The notes: a model not told the origin generated them from the sequence alone. 59,428 bases of DNA from an uncultured Porphyromonas sp. (GCA_902490315.1 CABUDK010000004.1:1-59428); one strand, 5' to 3'. Positions 6,097 through 15,280 are shown, numbered from the stretch's first letter. Numbers and translations are program-made.

Positions 6097-8883
6097 TTAG
6101 TGCTTGACGACGAGGCACTGTGTAGCTCCCTCGGTGACTACGAGATAGGTACCATCGCTCAGTGCGGTGAGGTCTATCTGTAGGCGACCCGAGCGGTCAG
6201 CAGCTAGGCGCATGATCAGCTGTCCATCCAGCGTGTAGAGTGCTACGGCTGCCTCAGGTGCTAGACCTGTGACGGTAGCGGACTCACTTGCGGGGTTAGG
6301 ATAGATGACAAACGCATCCGCAGCGACTGCATCAATGCCCGTGTGATCGACAAACTCAGCGACAACCTCCGTGTCCTTAGTAACGGTGAAGGTCTTATCC
6401 TTAAGAATGTCCTCACCATTTGCCGTGAGCTTGGTGAGCTCGCACTTATCGTTGGCACCCTTAGCTACGACCGTCAGCTTCGTTCCCTCGGGAACAGCCT
6501 TGAGATCGACATCTTCCTTGATAGTGATCGTACCGTGCTCGTTGCTCTTCAGGGTAACAACGTAGTTCTTCTGTAGCTTGGTAAAGGTCGCCTTGACGGT
6601 TAGGTTCTCCTTAACGATCACCTTCTTCGTGGCGGAGATGTCTACACCATTAGCATCTAGCGATACTAGTTCGTAACCTGTTGCTGGGGTAGCAACGATT
6701 GTCAACTCTGTGCCGTAGGCAACTGTGTTAAGGTTGCTGGCACCCGTAGCGGTGATCGTTCCTTCACCCTCCTTGGTCAGCGTGACCGCAAACGTCTTCT
6801 TAGCGAAGGTCGCCTTGACGGTTAGGTTCTCCTTGACAACGATCTTCTTTGTAGCTGTGATGTCAGCACCATTAGCCGTAATGGATACGAGTTCATAGCC
6901 AGCAGCAGGGGTAGCGTTGATTGTCAACTCTGTGCCGTAGGCAACTGTGTTAAGGTTGCTGGCACCCGTTGCGGTGATTGTTCCTTCACCCTCCTTGGTC
7001 AGCGTGACCGCAAACGTCTTCTTAGCGAAGGTCGCCTTGATTATTGTGTGACCCGTGATGAAGACCTTCTTCGTAGCTAGGATATCCGTTCCGTTCGCTG
7101 TGAGAGCGGTAAGCTCGTACTCCTCTTTAGGATTGTCGACGATAAATAGGTCCGTACCGTAGGGTACCATCTTTAAGTCTTTCGCTCCTGCGGTCAAGAT
7201 CGTTCCACCCTCTTCGTTTGCTGAGATCGTGACCTCGTACGTTGGCGTGGGCTTACCTCGATAGAGTCCATTTCCTGTTTCCGTTTGCTCTATTACAGCC
7301 CAACCCTTGGCGTTGGCGATGTCCACATGATAGGTGTAGCAAACATTTTTCTCATCACTTGAACTAGAGTCAAATACATTAAACCAACCTTTCCAACTTG
7401 GCTTATCGTTACGGTCCGGCAAAGCTTTCACGAGGTTGGTCATCTCGTTTGCCAGAATCAAGTTGCCATAGCAATCTATACTGCTCAAATTTGGACAGCT
7501 GGGGAGCTCTAGCTTGGGCAGCAAGTTGTTTTCACAGTTTAGCTTAATTAGATTGGAACAATTGGCGAGCTCTAGCTTGGTCAGCAAGTTGTTACTACAA
7601 TTTAGGATAGTTAGATTGGGACAATTGGCGAGATCTAGCGTGGTCGGAAGGTTTTTATAACACCAGACCAACTCCAAAGCAGTCTGCTTTGAGAGTTCCA
7701 AGCTGGTTAGCTGATTATTAGAGCAATGCAACTCTTTTAGGGCAGGATTATTCGATAGATCCAAGCTAGTCAGCTGGCCATCAGAGCAGTCCAAGAATGT
7801 AAGGGCAGGCAGATTTGACACGTTTAGACTGGTCAATTGATTTTCATTGCAATACAACGTTTCTAGGGCAGGATTATTCGATAGGTCCAAGCTGGTCAGT
7901 TTGTTGGTAAAGCAGGCAAGGATCTTTAAGCGCCTATTGTTTGACACGTCCAGATGCGTTAAGTCATTGATTCCACACCAAAGCTCCTCTAAGGCTGGAT
8001 AGTTAGAGACATCTATATCCCCGACTTCAGTCTGTGTATAGTCAAGAACTCTCAGCGTCTTGCTCGTGGGGAGGGTCAAGCTCTTCAGTGGACCTTCATT
8101 AGCAACCATCTCTTCCAGTGCTGTATTGTGTGAAAAGTCTAGCTTGGTCATACTAACTTCCTCTGAGTAGAAGACCTTCAGTGCCTTATTATGCGATAAG
8201 TCTAGGCTGGACAGATGAGTGGCGGAACAGCGGAGTTCGGTCAATGCTGTGTTGTGCGACAAGTCTAAGGTGGTCGCAGCAAACCCAGAACAGTCAAGCT
8301 TGGTCAAAGCCGTGTTGTGCGACAAGTCTAAGGGCACAGTAAGATTAGAACACGTGAGCTCGGTCAATGCGGTGTTGTGCGACAAGTCTAGGCTGGTCAG
8401 CTTGTAACCGTTAAAGTTTAATACTTTCAATGCAGTGTTGTGCGACAAATCTAAGGTAGTCGTATAAAGTCCGTAACAGTCAAGCTTGGTCAATGCGGTG
8501 CAAGACGACAGGTCTAGGCTAGTTATCTTATCATTCCAAGGGCAGATCAGCTCTGTCAGGGAGGAGCAACGCTCCAAAGTAAGGCTGGTCAGCATATTCG
8601 ATGGGCATTTCAGACTTTGCACCTCGCCCTCGATTTTGATCGTCTGGCTCGTGATGGTGTAGGTGCTGTCGGTCTTCTTCTCGAGGCCTACAATGGAGAT
8701 GTCTGAACCTTTGACAGTCAGATTGAATTCTTTCCCAACATTATGAGAGGTGGTCATGGTGATCACGCCCTTCTGTCCAGAGCGCAGAGCCGAATTAGTA
8801 GGCTCCTGTGCGACAGCGACACTCGCTAGGAGTGTGGCTAGTAGGATATAGATCCCAATGCGTAGTTGCTTTTTCATAGTCAT
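6097..8883 (-). CDS. Secreted LRR protein with InlB-type repeats and T9SS C-terminal domain
   Basis: The 928-aa product has a signal peptide (MKKQLRIGIYILLATLLASV, cleavage near AVAQ), about 20 BspA-like LRRs of the form LTSLDLSNNPALETLYC (roughly residues 80-490), then four ~70-80-aa repeats (G-T-I-T-A-x-x-A-x-x-L-x-x-V-x-Y-G-T-x-L) resembling InlB B-repeats/Listeria-Bacteroides repeats (about 560-840), and a C-terminal type A T9SS sorting domain starting FVIYPNPASESATVTG and ending CLVVKH. It is expected on the cell surface, perhaps in adhesion or host contact. The alternative start MKKQ at 8877 is as likely as 8883. It is transcribed alone, with its own promoter and terminator. Confidence 0.9.
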   Translation of the reverse strand: MTMKKQLRIGIYILLATLLASVAVAQEPTNSALRSGQKGVITMTTSHNVGKEFNLTVKGSDISIVGLEKKTDSTYTITSQTIKIEGEVQSLKCPSNMLTSLTLERCSSLTELICPWNDKITSLDLSSCTALTKLDCYGLYTTTLDLSHNTALKVLNFNGYKLTSLDLSHNTALTELTCSNLTVPLDLSHNTALTKLDCSGFAATTLDLSHNTALTELRCSATHLSSLDLSHNKALKVFYSEEVSMTKLDFSHNTALEEMVANEGPLKSLTLPTSKTLRVLDYTQTEVGDIDVSNYPALEELWCGINDLTHLDVSNNRRLKILACFTNKLTSLDLSNNPALETLYCNENQLTSLNVSNLPALTFLDCSDGQLTSLDLSNNPALKELHCSNNQLTSLELSKQTALELVWCYKNLPTTLDLANCPNLTILNCSNNLLTKLELANCSNLIKLNCENNLLPKLELPSCPNLSSIDCYGNLILANEMTNLVKALPDRNDKPSWKGWFNVFDSSSSDEKNVCYTYHVDIANAKGWAVIEQTETGNGLYRGKPTPTYEVTISANEEGGTILTAGAKDLKMVPYGTDLFIVDNPKEEYELTALTANGTDILATKKVFITGHTIIKATFAKKTFAVTLTKEGEGTITATGASNLNTVAYGTELTINATPAAGYELVSITANGADITATKKIVVKENLTVKATFAKKTFAVTLTKEGEGTITATGASNLNTVAYGTELTIVATPATGYELVSLDANGVDISATKKVIVKENLTVKATFTKLQKNYVVTLKSNEHGTITIKEDVDLKAVPEGTKLTVVAKGANDKCELTKLTANGEDILKDKTFTVTKDTEVVAEFVDHTGIDAVAADAFVIYPNPASESATVTGLAPEAAVALYTLDGQLIMRLAADRSGRLQIDLTALSDGTYLVVTEGATQCLVVKH

Positions 8884-9061
8884 ATATTGCTTAAAGTGAT
8901 AGTCGTATATATTAGGGAGTGCTTTTCCCTTGCATTATGATGCCTGTGTCCGACCACACGTTAAAGTGTAGTTTTCGTTTCATGGCTCTGTTGTAGTTTT
9001 TGATGAGACTGTATATTATATTGGGGGGAGGGGGGGAAATTGTTGCCCTCATCGTTTGCTA

Positions 9062-9069
9062 CAAAAGTA
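9062..9069 (-). promoter_or_regulatory. -7 box for the InlB-repeat LRR gene
   Basis: Minus-strand TACTTTTG matches TAnnTTTG and lies about 180 bp upstream of the start codon. The long leader includes a G-rich stretch at 9019-9038. Three direct repeats (9091-9161) lie just upstream of this box. Confidence 0.5.
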
Positions 9070-9090
9070 AACAGAGCAGGTGCTCAATCT

Positions 9091-9161
9091 CTTATCAAAT
9101 GCGGACAGAAACTTATCAATATCGGACAAGATGCAGTATGGAGACTTATCAATATCGGGCA
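9091..9161. promoter_or_regulatory. Three direct repeats CTTATCAAnnnCGGACA, possible operator
   Basis: Copies at 9091-9107, 9112-9128 and 9145-9161 read CTTATCAAATGCGGACA, CTTATCAATATCGGACA and CTTATCAATATCGGGCA, spaced 21 and 33 bp apart. They sit in the position of activator or repressor sites just upstream of the minus-strand promoter at 9062-9069. Function is inferred from position only. Confidence 0.5.
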
Positions 9162-9267
9162 TCAGAACCCGCAACTCTCTATGAGCGAACTATTTGTTGG
9201 TGTCAAGTGACAGGAGTCTTAGCTATCAAGCTACGACAAGGTTGTGTTGACACTTTTGAATCATATC

Positions 9268-9442
9268 GAGACTGTTGCATAAAGGCGAATCGCTGTGTTG
9301 CTTTCGGGATTCGGCTTCGGTCACATACGGAGGTATGCTCCCTTCAGACCTCACCCTCAGCGCCTTGCGCTTCATCCTTTCTGCAAAGTCTAGACAATCT
9401 TGCAAGCAAGATTGTGAGACTGTTGACTTTTGCAACAGTCTC
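9268..9442. mobile_element. 175-bp MITE-like insertion with target duplication
   Basis: Perfect 12-bp terminal inverted repeats GAGACTGTTGCA (9268-9279) and TGCAACAGTCTC (9431-9442) are flanked by the direct repeat ATATC (9263-9267 and 9443-9447), the mark of a transposition event. A third GAGACTGTTG lies inside at 9416, forming a hairpin with the right end. No transposase is encoded, so it would be mobilised by an IS with similar ends located elsewhere. Confidence 0.75.
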
Positions 9443-9488
9443 ATATCAGTAGCTTTTTGAAGTCTCCTCGGAGGAAGCAAAACAAGTA

Positions 9489-9516
9489 GCCCGCTGTAGG
9501 ATATCCTACAACGGGC
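9489..9516 (-). terminator. Terminator of copA
   Basis: Hairpin GCCCGCTGTAGGAT/ATCCTACAACGGGC lies 26 bp past the copA stop codon in the minus direction, followed by TACTTGTTTTGC. Confidence 0.7.
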
Positions 9517-9541
9517 GACTTAGTTAAGTTAGGGGGGGCTA

Positions 9542-11722
9542 CTATTTGTGAGCGATGCGGCGCTGGAGCAGGAGACTATTGACCACGACGCAGATGGAGC
9601 TGAGCGCCATGGCTGCGGCTGCAATGGCGGGCGTGATGGTCAAGCCCCACCGTGTGAAGAGCCCCGCAGCGATCGGAATGGCGATCACGTTGTAAAGAAG
9701 CGCCCAGAGGAAGTTGAAGCGGATCGTGCGTACCGTCTGTCTCGCTATCTCGGTCGCCTCTAGGAGGAGTGACAGGTCGGGCTTGGAGATGACCAACTGC
9801 GCCATCGAGGTGGCTAGGTCGCTGCCCCCCGCAAGTGCTATGCTGACGTCGGCACGTGCTAGCGCCTGACCATCGTTGACGCCGTCGCCCACCATCGCTA
9901 CGACCAGGCCTTGCTCTTGTAGAGAGGCAAGGATCGTCTCTTTGTCCTGTGGCATAAGCTCCGCATGTAGCGTGTCGATCCCTATTTGCTGAGCAATGCG
10001 CTGAGCTTCGGGCTTGCGATCGCCCGTGAGCATGAGGAGCTTTTTGCCTTGCGCCTTGAGCTGCGCGATGGTCTCGGCAGCATGCGGTGTGAGCGTGTCG
10101 GAAAGGGCAATGATAGCGACGAGACGGGCTTCCTGCGCCACATAGACGAGCGAGCCCGTGAGATCGCAAGGCGGTATCGACGCAACGCCACCCTCGGTAA
10201 CCCAAGAAGCGCGTCCGATGCGCAGCTCTCCCTCAGCTGTATTGACGAGCAAGCCTTGTCCAGGTCGCTCGGTGACGGTCAGTTCGCTGGTCGTAGCCCC
10301 CTGCGCCTCGCCATACGCGACAATTGCTTGCGCCAATGGGTGCAGACTGTGCTGCTCAGCGGAGACAACGAGCGAGAGCATTGCGGCACGCTCCTCTTCG
10401 GGGATAAACCATTGTAGCTCCGTGACCGAGGGACTACCCAGGGTGAGCGTACCCGTCTTGTCCATAAGGAAAGCATCGACACGGGGCAGCGTCTCCAGTG
10501 CCGCCGCCTCCGCAAAGAGGATGTTCCTTCGTGCGGATTCGCCGACCGCTACGGTCAGTGCCGTTGGTGTGGCTAAGCCCAAGGCGCAGGGGCAAGCGAT
10601 CACGAGGACAGAGATTGCGTAGCGTGCGGCTAAGTCCAGCGCCCCAGGCTCTACAACCCAGTACCATAGGGCAAAGGTGAGTGCCCCGAGGAAGAGTATA
10701 GCGGGAACGAAGTATTGTGCAATACGATCGGCTAAGAGACGTAGCGGGGGCTTGTCCGCCAAGGTTTTGCGCACGGTCGATACGATATGTCCCAGAGCGG
10801 TGTCGGCGCCGACGCTCTCGGCACGCACCTCTATGGCGGTGGAGAGGCAGATGGTCCCTGCGAAGACTTTGTCACCCTCGCCACGCTCCACAGCTGCCGC
10901 TTCACCCGTGATGGTCTGTTCGTTGATATGGGTGACACTTTGCGAAGTGATCACTCCATCCACGGGTATCGCTTCGCCAGGACGCACCCGCACGGTCATA
11001 CCAGGCTGAACCAACTGCAGTGGCACACGACGCGTCTCCTCACCTACGACGAGCGAAGCCTCACGCGGGGTCAAGTCAAGGAGCGCCCGCAAGGCGCTAG
11101 CGGTCGAAGCGGTGGCGCGCTGCTCGAGCCACTTGCCGATCAGCACAAAGGCGGGGATCATGACCAGCGCATCTAAGTAGAGGTGCAGCTGATGCCCCTC
11201 GGAGCCGTAAGCGAGGAGTAAGCCGATGACGGAGCAGGTAGTGCTGAGCGAGACCAAGGTGTCCATACCCATGACGCCTCGCCTTAGTTGCTTCAAGGCT
11301 CTCCAGTGAAAAGGTTCCGCCACGTAGAGGTACGCCACGAGCGCCACCAACGGAGCAACCCAACGCTCGCCCGCACCTCCGAGCAGATACATCCAGATCA
11401 TCACGCCGATGGTCAGAGCCGCTCCGATGGCTGTGCGCCAAGCGAGCTGACGTGCTGAGCGACGCTCTTGCTCCAGCGCTTGGCTCATCGCCTCCGTTTC
11501 GTCTGTCGTGAGAATGAGCGAAAAGCCGAGCGAAGCAACCTGCTCAGCGATCTGCTCACGCGTGATCTGCTCGGCATCGTACACTATATATAAGGAGCGG
11601 GTGTCTATCTGCGCCGTAGCCTCGAGGACGCCCGTGACACCTTGCAGTTTATTCGTCACGGCAGCTGCGCATCCAGCGCAGTGCATGCCGACGATGGGGA
11701 TATATTCGGTAGTTTGTTTCAT
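9542..11722 (-). CDS. copA: Copper-translocating P-type ATPase
   Basis: The 726-aa product has one N-terminal heavy-metal-associated domain (GMHCAGC at 12-18), a TGEA actuator motif, the CPC transmembrane metal site (CPCALGLATP), the phosphorylation site DKTGTLT, the HP motif (HPLAQAI) and GDGVNDGQAL. This set defines a P1B-1 Cu(I) exporter in the inner membrane. The start at 11722 was chosen because it places the HMA domain right at the N terminus and a -7 box lies 64 bp upstream. No CueR-like or CsoR-like regulator is adjacent. Confidence 0.93.
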   Translation of the reverse strand: MKQTTEYIPIVGMHCAGCAAAVTNKLQGVTGVLEATAQIDTRSLYIVYDAEQITREQIAEQVASLGFSLILTTDETEAMSQALEQERRSARQLAWRTAIGAALTIGVMIWMYLLGGAGERWVAPLVALVAYLYVAEPFHWRALKQLRRGVMGMDTLVSLSTTCSVIGLLLAYGSEGHQLHLYLDALVMIPAFVLIGKWLEQRATASTASALRALLDLTPREASLVVGEETRRVPLQLVQPGMTVRVRPGEAIPVDGVITSQSVTHINEQTITGEAAAVERGEGDKVFAGTICLSTAIEVRAESVGADTALGHIVSTVRKTLADKPPLRLLADRIAQYFVPAILFLGALTFALWYWVVEPGALDLAARYAISVLVIACPCALGLATPTALTVAVGESARRNILFAEAAALETLPRVDAFLMDKTGTLTLGSPSVTELQWFIPEEERAAMLSLVVSAEQHSLHPLAQAIVAYGEAQGATTSELTVTERPGQGLLVNTAEGELRIGRASWVTEGGVASIPPCDLTGSLVYVAQEARLVAIIALSDTLTPHAAETIAQLKAQGKKLLMLTGDRKPEAQRIAQQIGIDTLHAELMPQDKETILASLQEQGLVVAMVGDGVNDGQALARADVSIALAGGSDLATSMAQLVISKPDLSLLLEATEIARQTVRTIRFNFLWALLYNVIAIPIAAGLFTRWGLTITPAIAAAAMALSSICVVVNSLLLQRRIAHK

Positions 11723-11785
11723 AGTAAGTCTATATAAAAACAGTAAGTCTAAATAAAAGCGGAGAGAGTTACTTCTCCTCTGAGA

Positions 11786-11793
11786 CAAAAGTA
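11786..11793 (-). promoter_or_regulatory. -7 box for copA
   Basis: Minus-strand TACTTTTG fits TAnnTTTG, 64 bp upstream of the chosen copA start; this supports the shorter start over the longer ORF beginning at 11788, which would overlap the box. Confidence 0.5.
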
Positions 11794-11863
11794 CAACAAA
11801 TCAATCGTCACCGGGTTGCAAAAGCAGAGCTATTCGATAAACGGTTCCTCCCTTGGAACCGAA

Positions 11864-12012
11864 AATCCTCCACTGAGGAAATGAAAAATTCCTCAGAAGA
11901 AAAAAATGATTCTTCCGAAGTTTCATTTGATTCTTCCGAAGAATTTTTTCTTTCTTCCGAGGAATTTGCTCTTTTCCTCCGAACTATTTGGGAAATTCCT
12001 CCGAGGAAATTT
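11864..12012 (+). repeat. 21-bp-period palindrome element, copy 1
   Basis: Core units start at 11889 (degenerate), 11910 and 11931, each containing TTCTTCCGAAG or a variant and separated by exactly 21 bp. The last unit runs into GAATTTTTTCTTTC. Flanking palindromes are of the CCTCCGAGG type (CCTCCACTGAGG on the left; CTTCCGAGG and CCTCCGAGG on the right). It lies in the 400-bp spacer between the copA start and the phosphodiesterase stop, which has no other feature apart from the copA promoter. Confidence 0.8.
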
Positions 12013-12122
12013 GGTGTTGTGTTGATGACGTGCAGCTCCCCGCTGTTTAGAAGTTCGGGAGGTGAAGAATTCAAAATTATCGGAGCGGACTCGTCGTGTG
12101 GAGGAACGGTCTGGCGACCCGT

Positions 12123-12632
12123 CTAGCGGGGCCACTCGACCACCTCCAGATCGTGTGGTCGCCCTGAGGTGATCTGCAAGCGTATGAGGGTACGACTCTG
12201 GTGCCACCCACTGCGTCCCACTGCGCCTGGGTTGATGTGGAGCAGTCCTGGACGGGACTTGTCGGGCATCACCTTGAGGATATGACTATGCCCCGAGATG
12301 GTAATCATCGGATGCTCACGCCACGGTGTGAGATAAGGCGCAAAGACACGCTCATAGTGCCCTGGATAACCTCCTATATGTGTCATAACCAGCTCCACAC
12401 CCGCCACCTCTGTATGAACCACCTCTGGAAGCTGTGCATGTAGCGCAGCGTCGTCGATATTGCCATAGACAGCTAGCGTGGGGGCTATGGACTGCAGCCG
12501 CTCTAGCACCTGCGGAGCGCCGATGTCTCCTGCATGAAAGATCAGATCACACGCGGCAAGCGCCTTACAGATCTGATCATCGATATATCCGTGCGTATCG
12601 CTCAGGATGCCGATACGCTGATGAGCTTTCAT
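12123..12632 (-). CDS. YfcE/MJ0936-family metallophosphoesterase
   Basis: The 169-aa protein has the calcineurin-like metal ligands in order: GILSDTHG, HAGDIG, VYGNIDD, MTHIGG and SGHSH, with NPGAVG near the end. Members of this family are small manganese-dependent phosphodiesterases of uncertain physiological substrate. The start at 12632 (MKAHQRIGILSDTHG) puts the first motif at residues 8-15; the longer ORF would read backwards through the RG-rich tail of the helicase gene and was rejected. It lies 22 bp downstream of the helicase. Confidence 0.88.
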   Translation of the reverse strand: MKAHQRIGILSDTHGYIDDQICKALAACDLIFHAGDIGAPQVLERLQSIAPTLAVYGNIDDAALHAQLPEVVHTEVAGVELVMTHIGGYPGHYERVFAPYLTPWREHPMITISGHSHILKVMPDKSRPGLLHINPGAVGRSGWHQSRTLIRLQITSGRPHDLEVVEWPR

Positions 12633-12654
12633 AGCGTCAATTACTGCTAGTCGG

Positions 12655-13971
12655 CTACTGCTTGCTACCCTTGCGACCGCCAGAGCGACCCTTGCGCTGT
12701 GAAGAGCGACCTTTGCCTTGGGCGTTACCTCGTCCGTTGCCTTTGCCTTGCGATCTGCTACGTCCGTTGCCTTTGCCTCTGGCGGCGCCACGACTATTAG
12801 CACGCTCATTAGGGGCATAGGCGGGAGCTTCGCCTAGTGAAGGGTCGAGCGGGATACGATAGATCTCCTGCTCGAGGAAGTGCTCCAAGCGTGCGAAGTC
12901 CTGCTGATCACTGGGCGAGACGAGTGTGATCGCCAAGCCCTTGCCATCGGCACCACGTGCTGTACGCCCGATGCGGTGAACGTAGTCTTCAAAGTCGCGA
13001 GGCACCTCATAGTTGATCACTACCGCAATATCGTCAATGTCGATACCACGCGCCACGATATCGGTGGCTACGAGTACCTTGATACGTCCCATGCGGAAGT
13101 CTCTCAAGACCTCCTCACGGCGCTCCTGAGACAGATCCGAGTGCATCTCGGCAACGGGTAGTCCATCTCTAGAGAGTGTCTGAGCAAGTGCGTGGACAGT
13201 CGCCTTGGTTCCCGCAAAGATGATGGTGCGTGACACCTCAGACTCAGGATGTGCAAAGAGGGATCGGATGATCGGGAGCTTCTGCGCATCATAGCAGATG
13301 TATGCGGTCTGCATGATCGACTTAGGAGGCTTTGCCACAGCTAGCTCGACAAGGACGGGGTCGACCAATATGCTCTCTGAGAGCTTGAGGATCTCTTTAG
13401 GCATCGTAGCAGAGAACATCACATGCTGGCAATCCTCAGGCAGTGCTTTGTAGATCTCCATAATATCCTCGTAAAAGCCCATATCAAGCATGCGATCCGC
13501 CTCGTCTAATACGAAGTACTGCACATGCGACAGATCACACGCCCCGAGACGTAGCATCGAGAGCAGTCGCCCTGGTGTAGCGATGACGATGTCCGCCCCA
13601 AGCGCCATGCCTCGTCTTTGCTGCTCCCACGCGATGCCGTCAGTGCCTCCGTAGATAGCGAGCGTGGAGACCGATACGTAATAGCCAAAGCCCTCGACCT
13701 CCTGATCGATCTGCTTGGCGAGCTCTCGTGTGGGCGCCATGACGACGGCTCCGAGATGCTCTTTGGGTAGCTCTTGACGTGCTACCTTATTGAGGAAGGG
13801 AAGCAGATAAGCTGCCGTCTTGCCCGATCCAGTCTGCGCACAGCCGATGACGTCTCGCCCCTCTAGGAGTGGGGGGATCGTCTCCGATTGGATAGGAGAG
13901 GTCTCCACAAAGTTCATCGCATCCAGTCCGTCGAGGACCTCATCCTCTAGATCTAGTTCGTAAAAGTCCAT
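12655..13971 (-). CDS. DEAD-box RNA helicase (RhlE-like)
   Basis: The 438-aa protein has the full helicase motif series: Q-motif, AQTGSGKT, PTRELAKQ, DEAD in VLDEADRMLDMGF, SATMP, and the C-terminal HRIGRTAR. The last ~50 residues are a basic Gly/Arg/Ser/Lys-rich tail (GKGNGRSRSQGKGNGRG...), as common in RhlE-like helicases that act in ribosome assembly or RNA turnover. Probably co-transcribed with the phosphodiesterase that follows. Confidence 0.93.
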   Translation of the reverse strand: MDFYELDLEDEVLDGLDAMNFVETSPIQSETIPPLLEGRDVIGCAQTGSGKTAAYLLPFLNKVARQELPKEHLGAVVMAPTRELAKQIDQEVEGFGYYVSVSTLAIYGGTDGIAWEQQRRGMALGADIVIATPGRLLSMLRLGACDLSHVQYFVLDEADRMLDMGFYEDIMEIYKALPEDCQHVMFSATMPKEILKLSESILVDPVLVELAVAKPPKSIMQTAYICYDAQKLPIIRSLFAHPESEVSRTIIFAGTKATVHALAQTLSRDGLPVAEMHSDLSQERREEVLRDFRMGRIKVLVATDIVARGIDIDDIAVVINYEVPRDFEDYVHRIGRTARGADGKGLAITLVSPSDQQDFARLEHFLEQEIYRIPLDPSLGEAPAYAPNERANSRGAARGKGNGRSRSQGKGNGRGNAQGKGRSSQRKGRSGGRKGSKQ

Positions 13972-14063
13972 CAGCTTATCGTCTTAATATATGAGTAAAG
14001 GAAGGCACCACTACCGCAACAGCCTCGCAGAGTCTGCCACGGCTCGTGATATGCTCCAAAGGA

Positions 14064-14133
14064 AAAAGCGAGACGCAAGTCACAGAGGTAGAGGTTGCAC
14101 TCGATGCTCTTTCTACCACCTGCGCCTTGCGTC
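14064..14133 (-). terminator. Terminator of gapdh gene
   Basis: On the minus strand, a stem of GACGCAAG/CTTGCGTC with an inner pairing GGTAGA/TCTACC is followed by CGCTTTTTCC, fitting intrinsic termination beyond the stop at 14176. The 204-bp spacer to the helicase start shows nothing else definite. Confidence 0.6.
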
Positions 14134-14175
14134 CGATTGTTTTAGAGTGAAAACTCTTCGCTGGTCTAAGCGTGA

Positions 14176-15180
14176 CTACTTATTGACCTCAGCCATGTGA
14201 GCGATGAGGCAGAGTACCTTGTTAGAGTAACCCCACTCATTGTCATACCAAGCGACTACCTTGACGAAGGTATCAGTCAGAGCGATACCAGCCTTAGCGT
14301 CAAAGATAGAGGTGTGTGGATCGCCCACGAAGTCTTGGCTTACGAGTAATTCGTCGCAGTACTCCATGATTCCCTTGAGGTTGGTCTCCGAAGCCTTCTT
14401 CATAGCAGCGCAGATCTCGTCGTAGCTAGCACCACGCTTGAGCTGTACCGTTAGGTCTACGACAGAGACGTCCATCGTAGGTACGCGGAAGGACATACCC
14501 GTGAGCTTACCATTGAGCTCGGGGATTACCTTGCCGACAGCCTTAGCAGCACCTGTCGAGGAGGGGATGATGTTGCCGATAGCCGAGCGACCACCACGCC
14601 AGTCCTTGAGTGAGGGACCGTCGACCGTCTTCTGAGTAGCCGTAGCAGCGTGTACGGTAGTCATGAGGCCCTGCTCTACGCCGAAGTTGTCGTTGAGAAC
14701 CTTGACCAACGGAGCGAGACAGTTGGTCGTGCAAGAAGCGTTAGAGACGAACTGCGTACCGCGGACATACTTCTCGAGGTTGACACCCGTGACGAACATA
14801 GGTGTGTCATCCTTAGAGGGAGCAGACATGACGACATACTTAGCACCAGCCTCGATATGTCCCTGTGATAGCTCCTTGGTGAGGAAGCGTCCTGTACTCT
14901 CTACGACATACTCTACGCCAGCAGCGCCCCAGTTGATCAGGCGTGGCTCCTTCTCAGCTGTCACGCGGATCTTGCGACCGTTGACTACGAGCATGCCATC
15001 CTGTACGTCGACCGTCCCGTCGAAGCGTCCATGTACAGAGTCATACTTGAGCATATATGCCATATACTCGACATCGATGAGGTCGTTGATTGCTACTACC
15101 TCGAGATCATCACGCTTCATCGAAGCGCGGAAGACTAGTCGGCCGATACGACCAAAACCATTGATACCTACTTTTGTCAT
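14176..15180 (-). CDS. gap: Glyceraldehyde-3-phosphate dehydrogenase, type I
   Basis: The 334-aa protein has the NAD-binding start VGINGFGRIGR, the catalytic SNASCTTNCLAPL and the C-terminal WYDNEWGYSN, all classic for phosphorylating GAPDH in glycolysis/gluconeogenesis. Length is normal. A -7 box lies about 90 bp upstream and a terminator downstream, so it is likely monocistronic. Confidence 0.97.
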   Translation of the reverse strand: MTKVGINGFGRIGRLVFRASMKRDDLEVVAINDLIDVEYMAYMLKYDSVHGRFDGTVDVQDGMLVVNGRKIRVTAEKEPRLINWGAAGVEYVVESTGRFLTKELSQGHIEAGAKYVVMSAPSKDDTPMFVTGVNLEKYVRGTQFVSNASCTTNCLAPLVKVLNDNFGVEQGLMTTVHAATATQKTVDGPSLKDWRGGRSAIGNIIPSSTGAAKAVGKVIPELNGKLTGMSFRVPTMDVSVVDLTVQLKRGASYDEICAAMKKASETNLKGIMEYCDELLVSQDFVGDPHTSIFDAKAGIALTDTFVKVVAWYDNEWGYSNKVLCLIAHMAEVNK

Positions 15181-15268
15181 GAGAGTTATATTGTATTTTT
15201 AATGTGTATGCAAGCGTTTGCACAAAGGCGGAAAGCCCCCCTAGGAGGGAGCACTCCTATTACTCGTA

Positions 15269-15276
15269 CAAAGTTA
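15269..15276 (-). promoter_or_regulatory. -7 box for GAPDH gene
   Basis: Minus-strand TAACTTTG fits TAnnTTTG, 89 bp upstream of the ATG at 15180 and just past the stop codon of the upstream urea transporter gene. Confidence 0.5.
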
Positions 15277-15280
15277 AGCA

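Noticed and set aside
9000..9452. 150-aa ORF upstream of the InlB-repeat LRR gene
   Set aside because: It spans the promoter, the direct repeats and the MITE, and its sequence is low-grade Cys/Ser/Arg-rich without family resemblance.
11808..12126. Reading frames through the 21-bp repeats (peptides rich in SSEVSFD or NETSEES) as a family of small proteins
   Set aside because: Because 21 is a multiple of three and the units lack stops, several frames stay open on both strands. The open frame differs between copies and there is no shared start codon or promoter, so coding is unlikely.
12633..12818. N-terminal extension of the phosphodiesterase
   Set aside because: The extra residues are an antisense-frame shadow of the Gly/Arg-rich tail of the helicase gene; the metal-binding motif starts properly from the Met at 12632.
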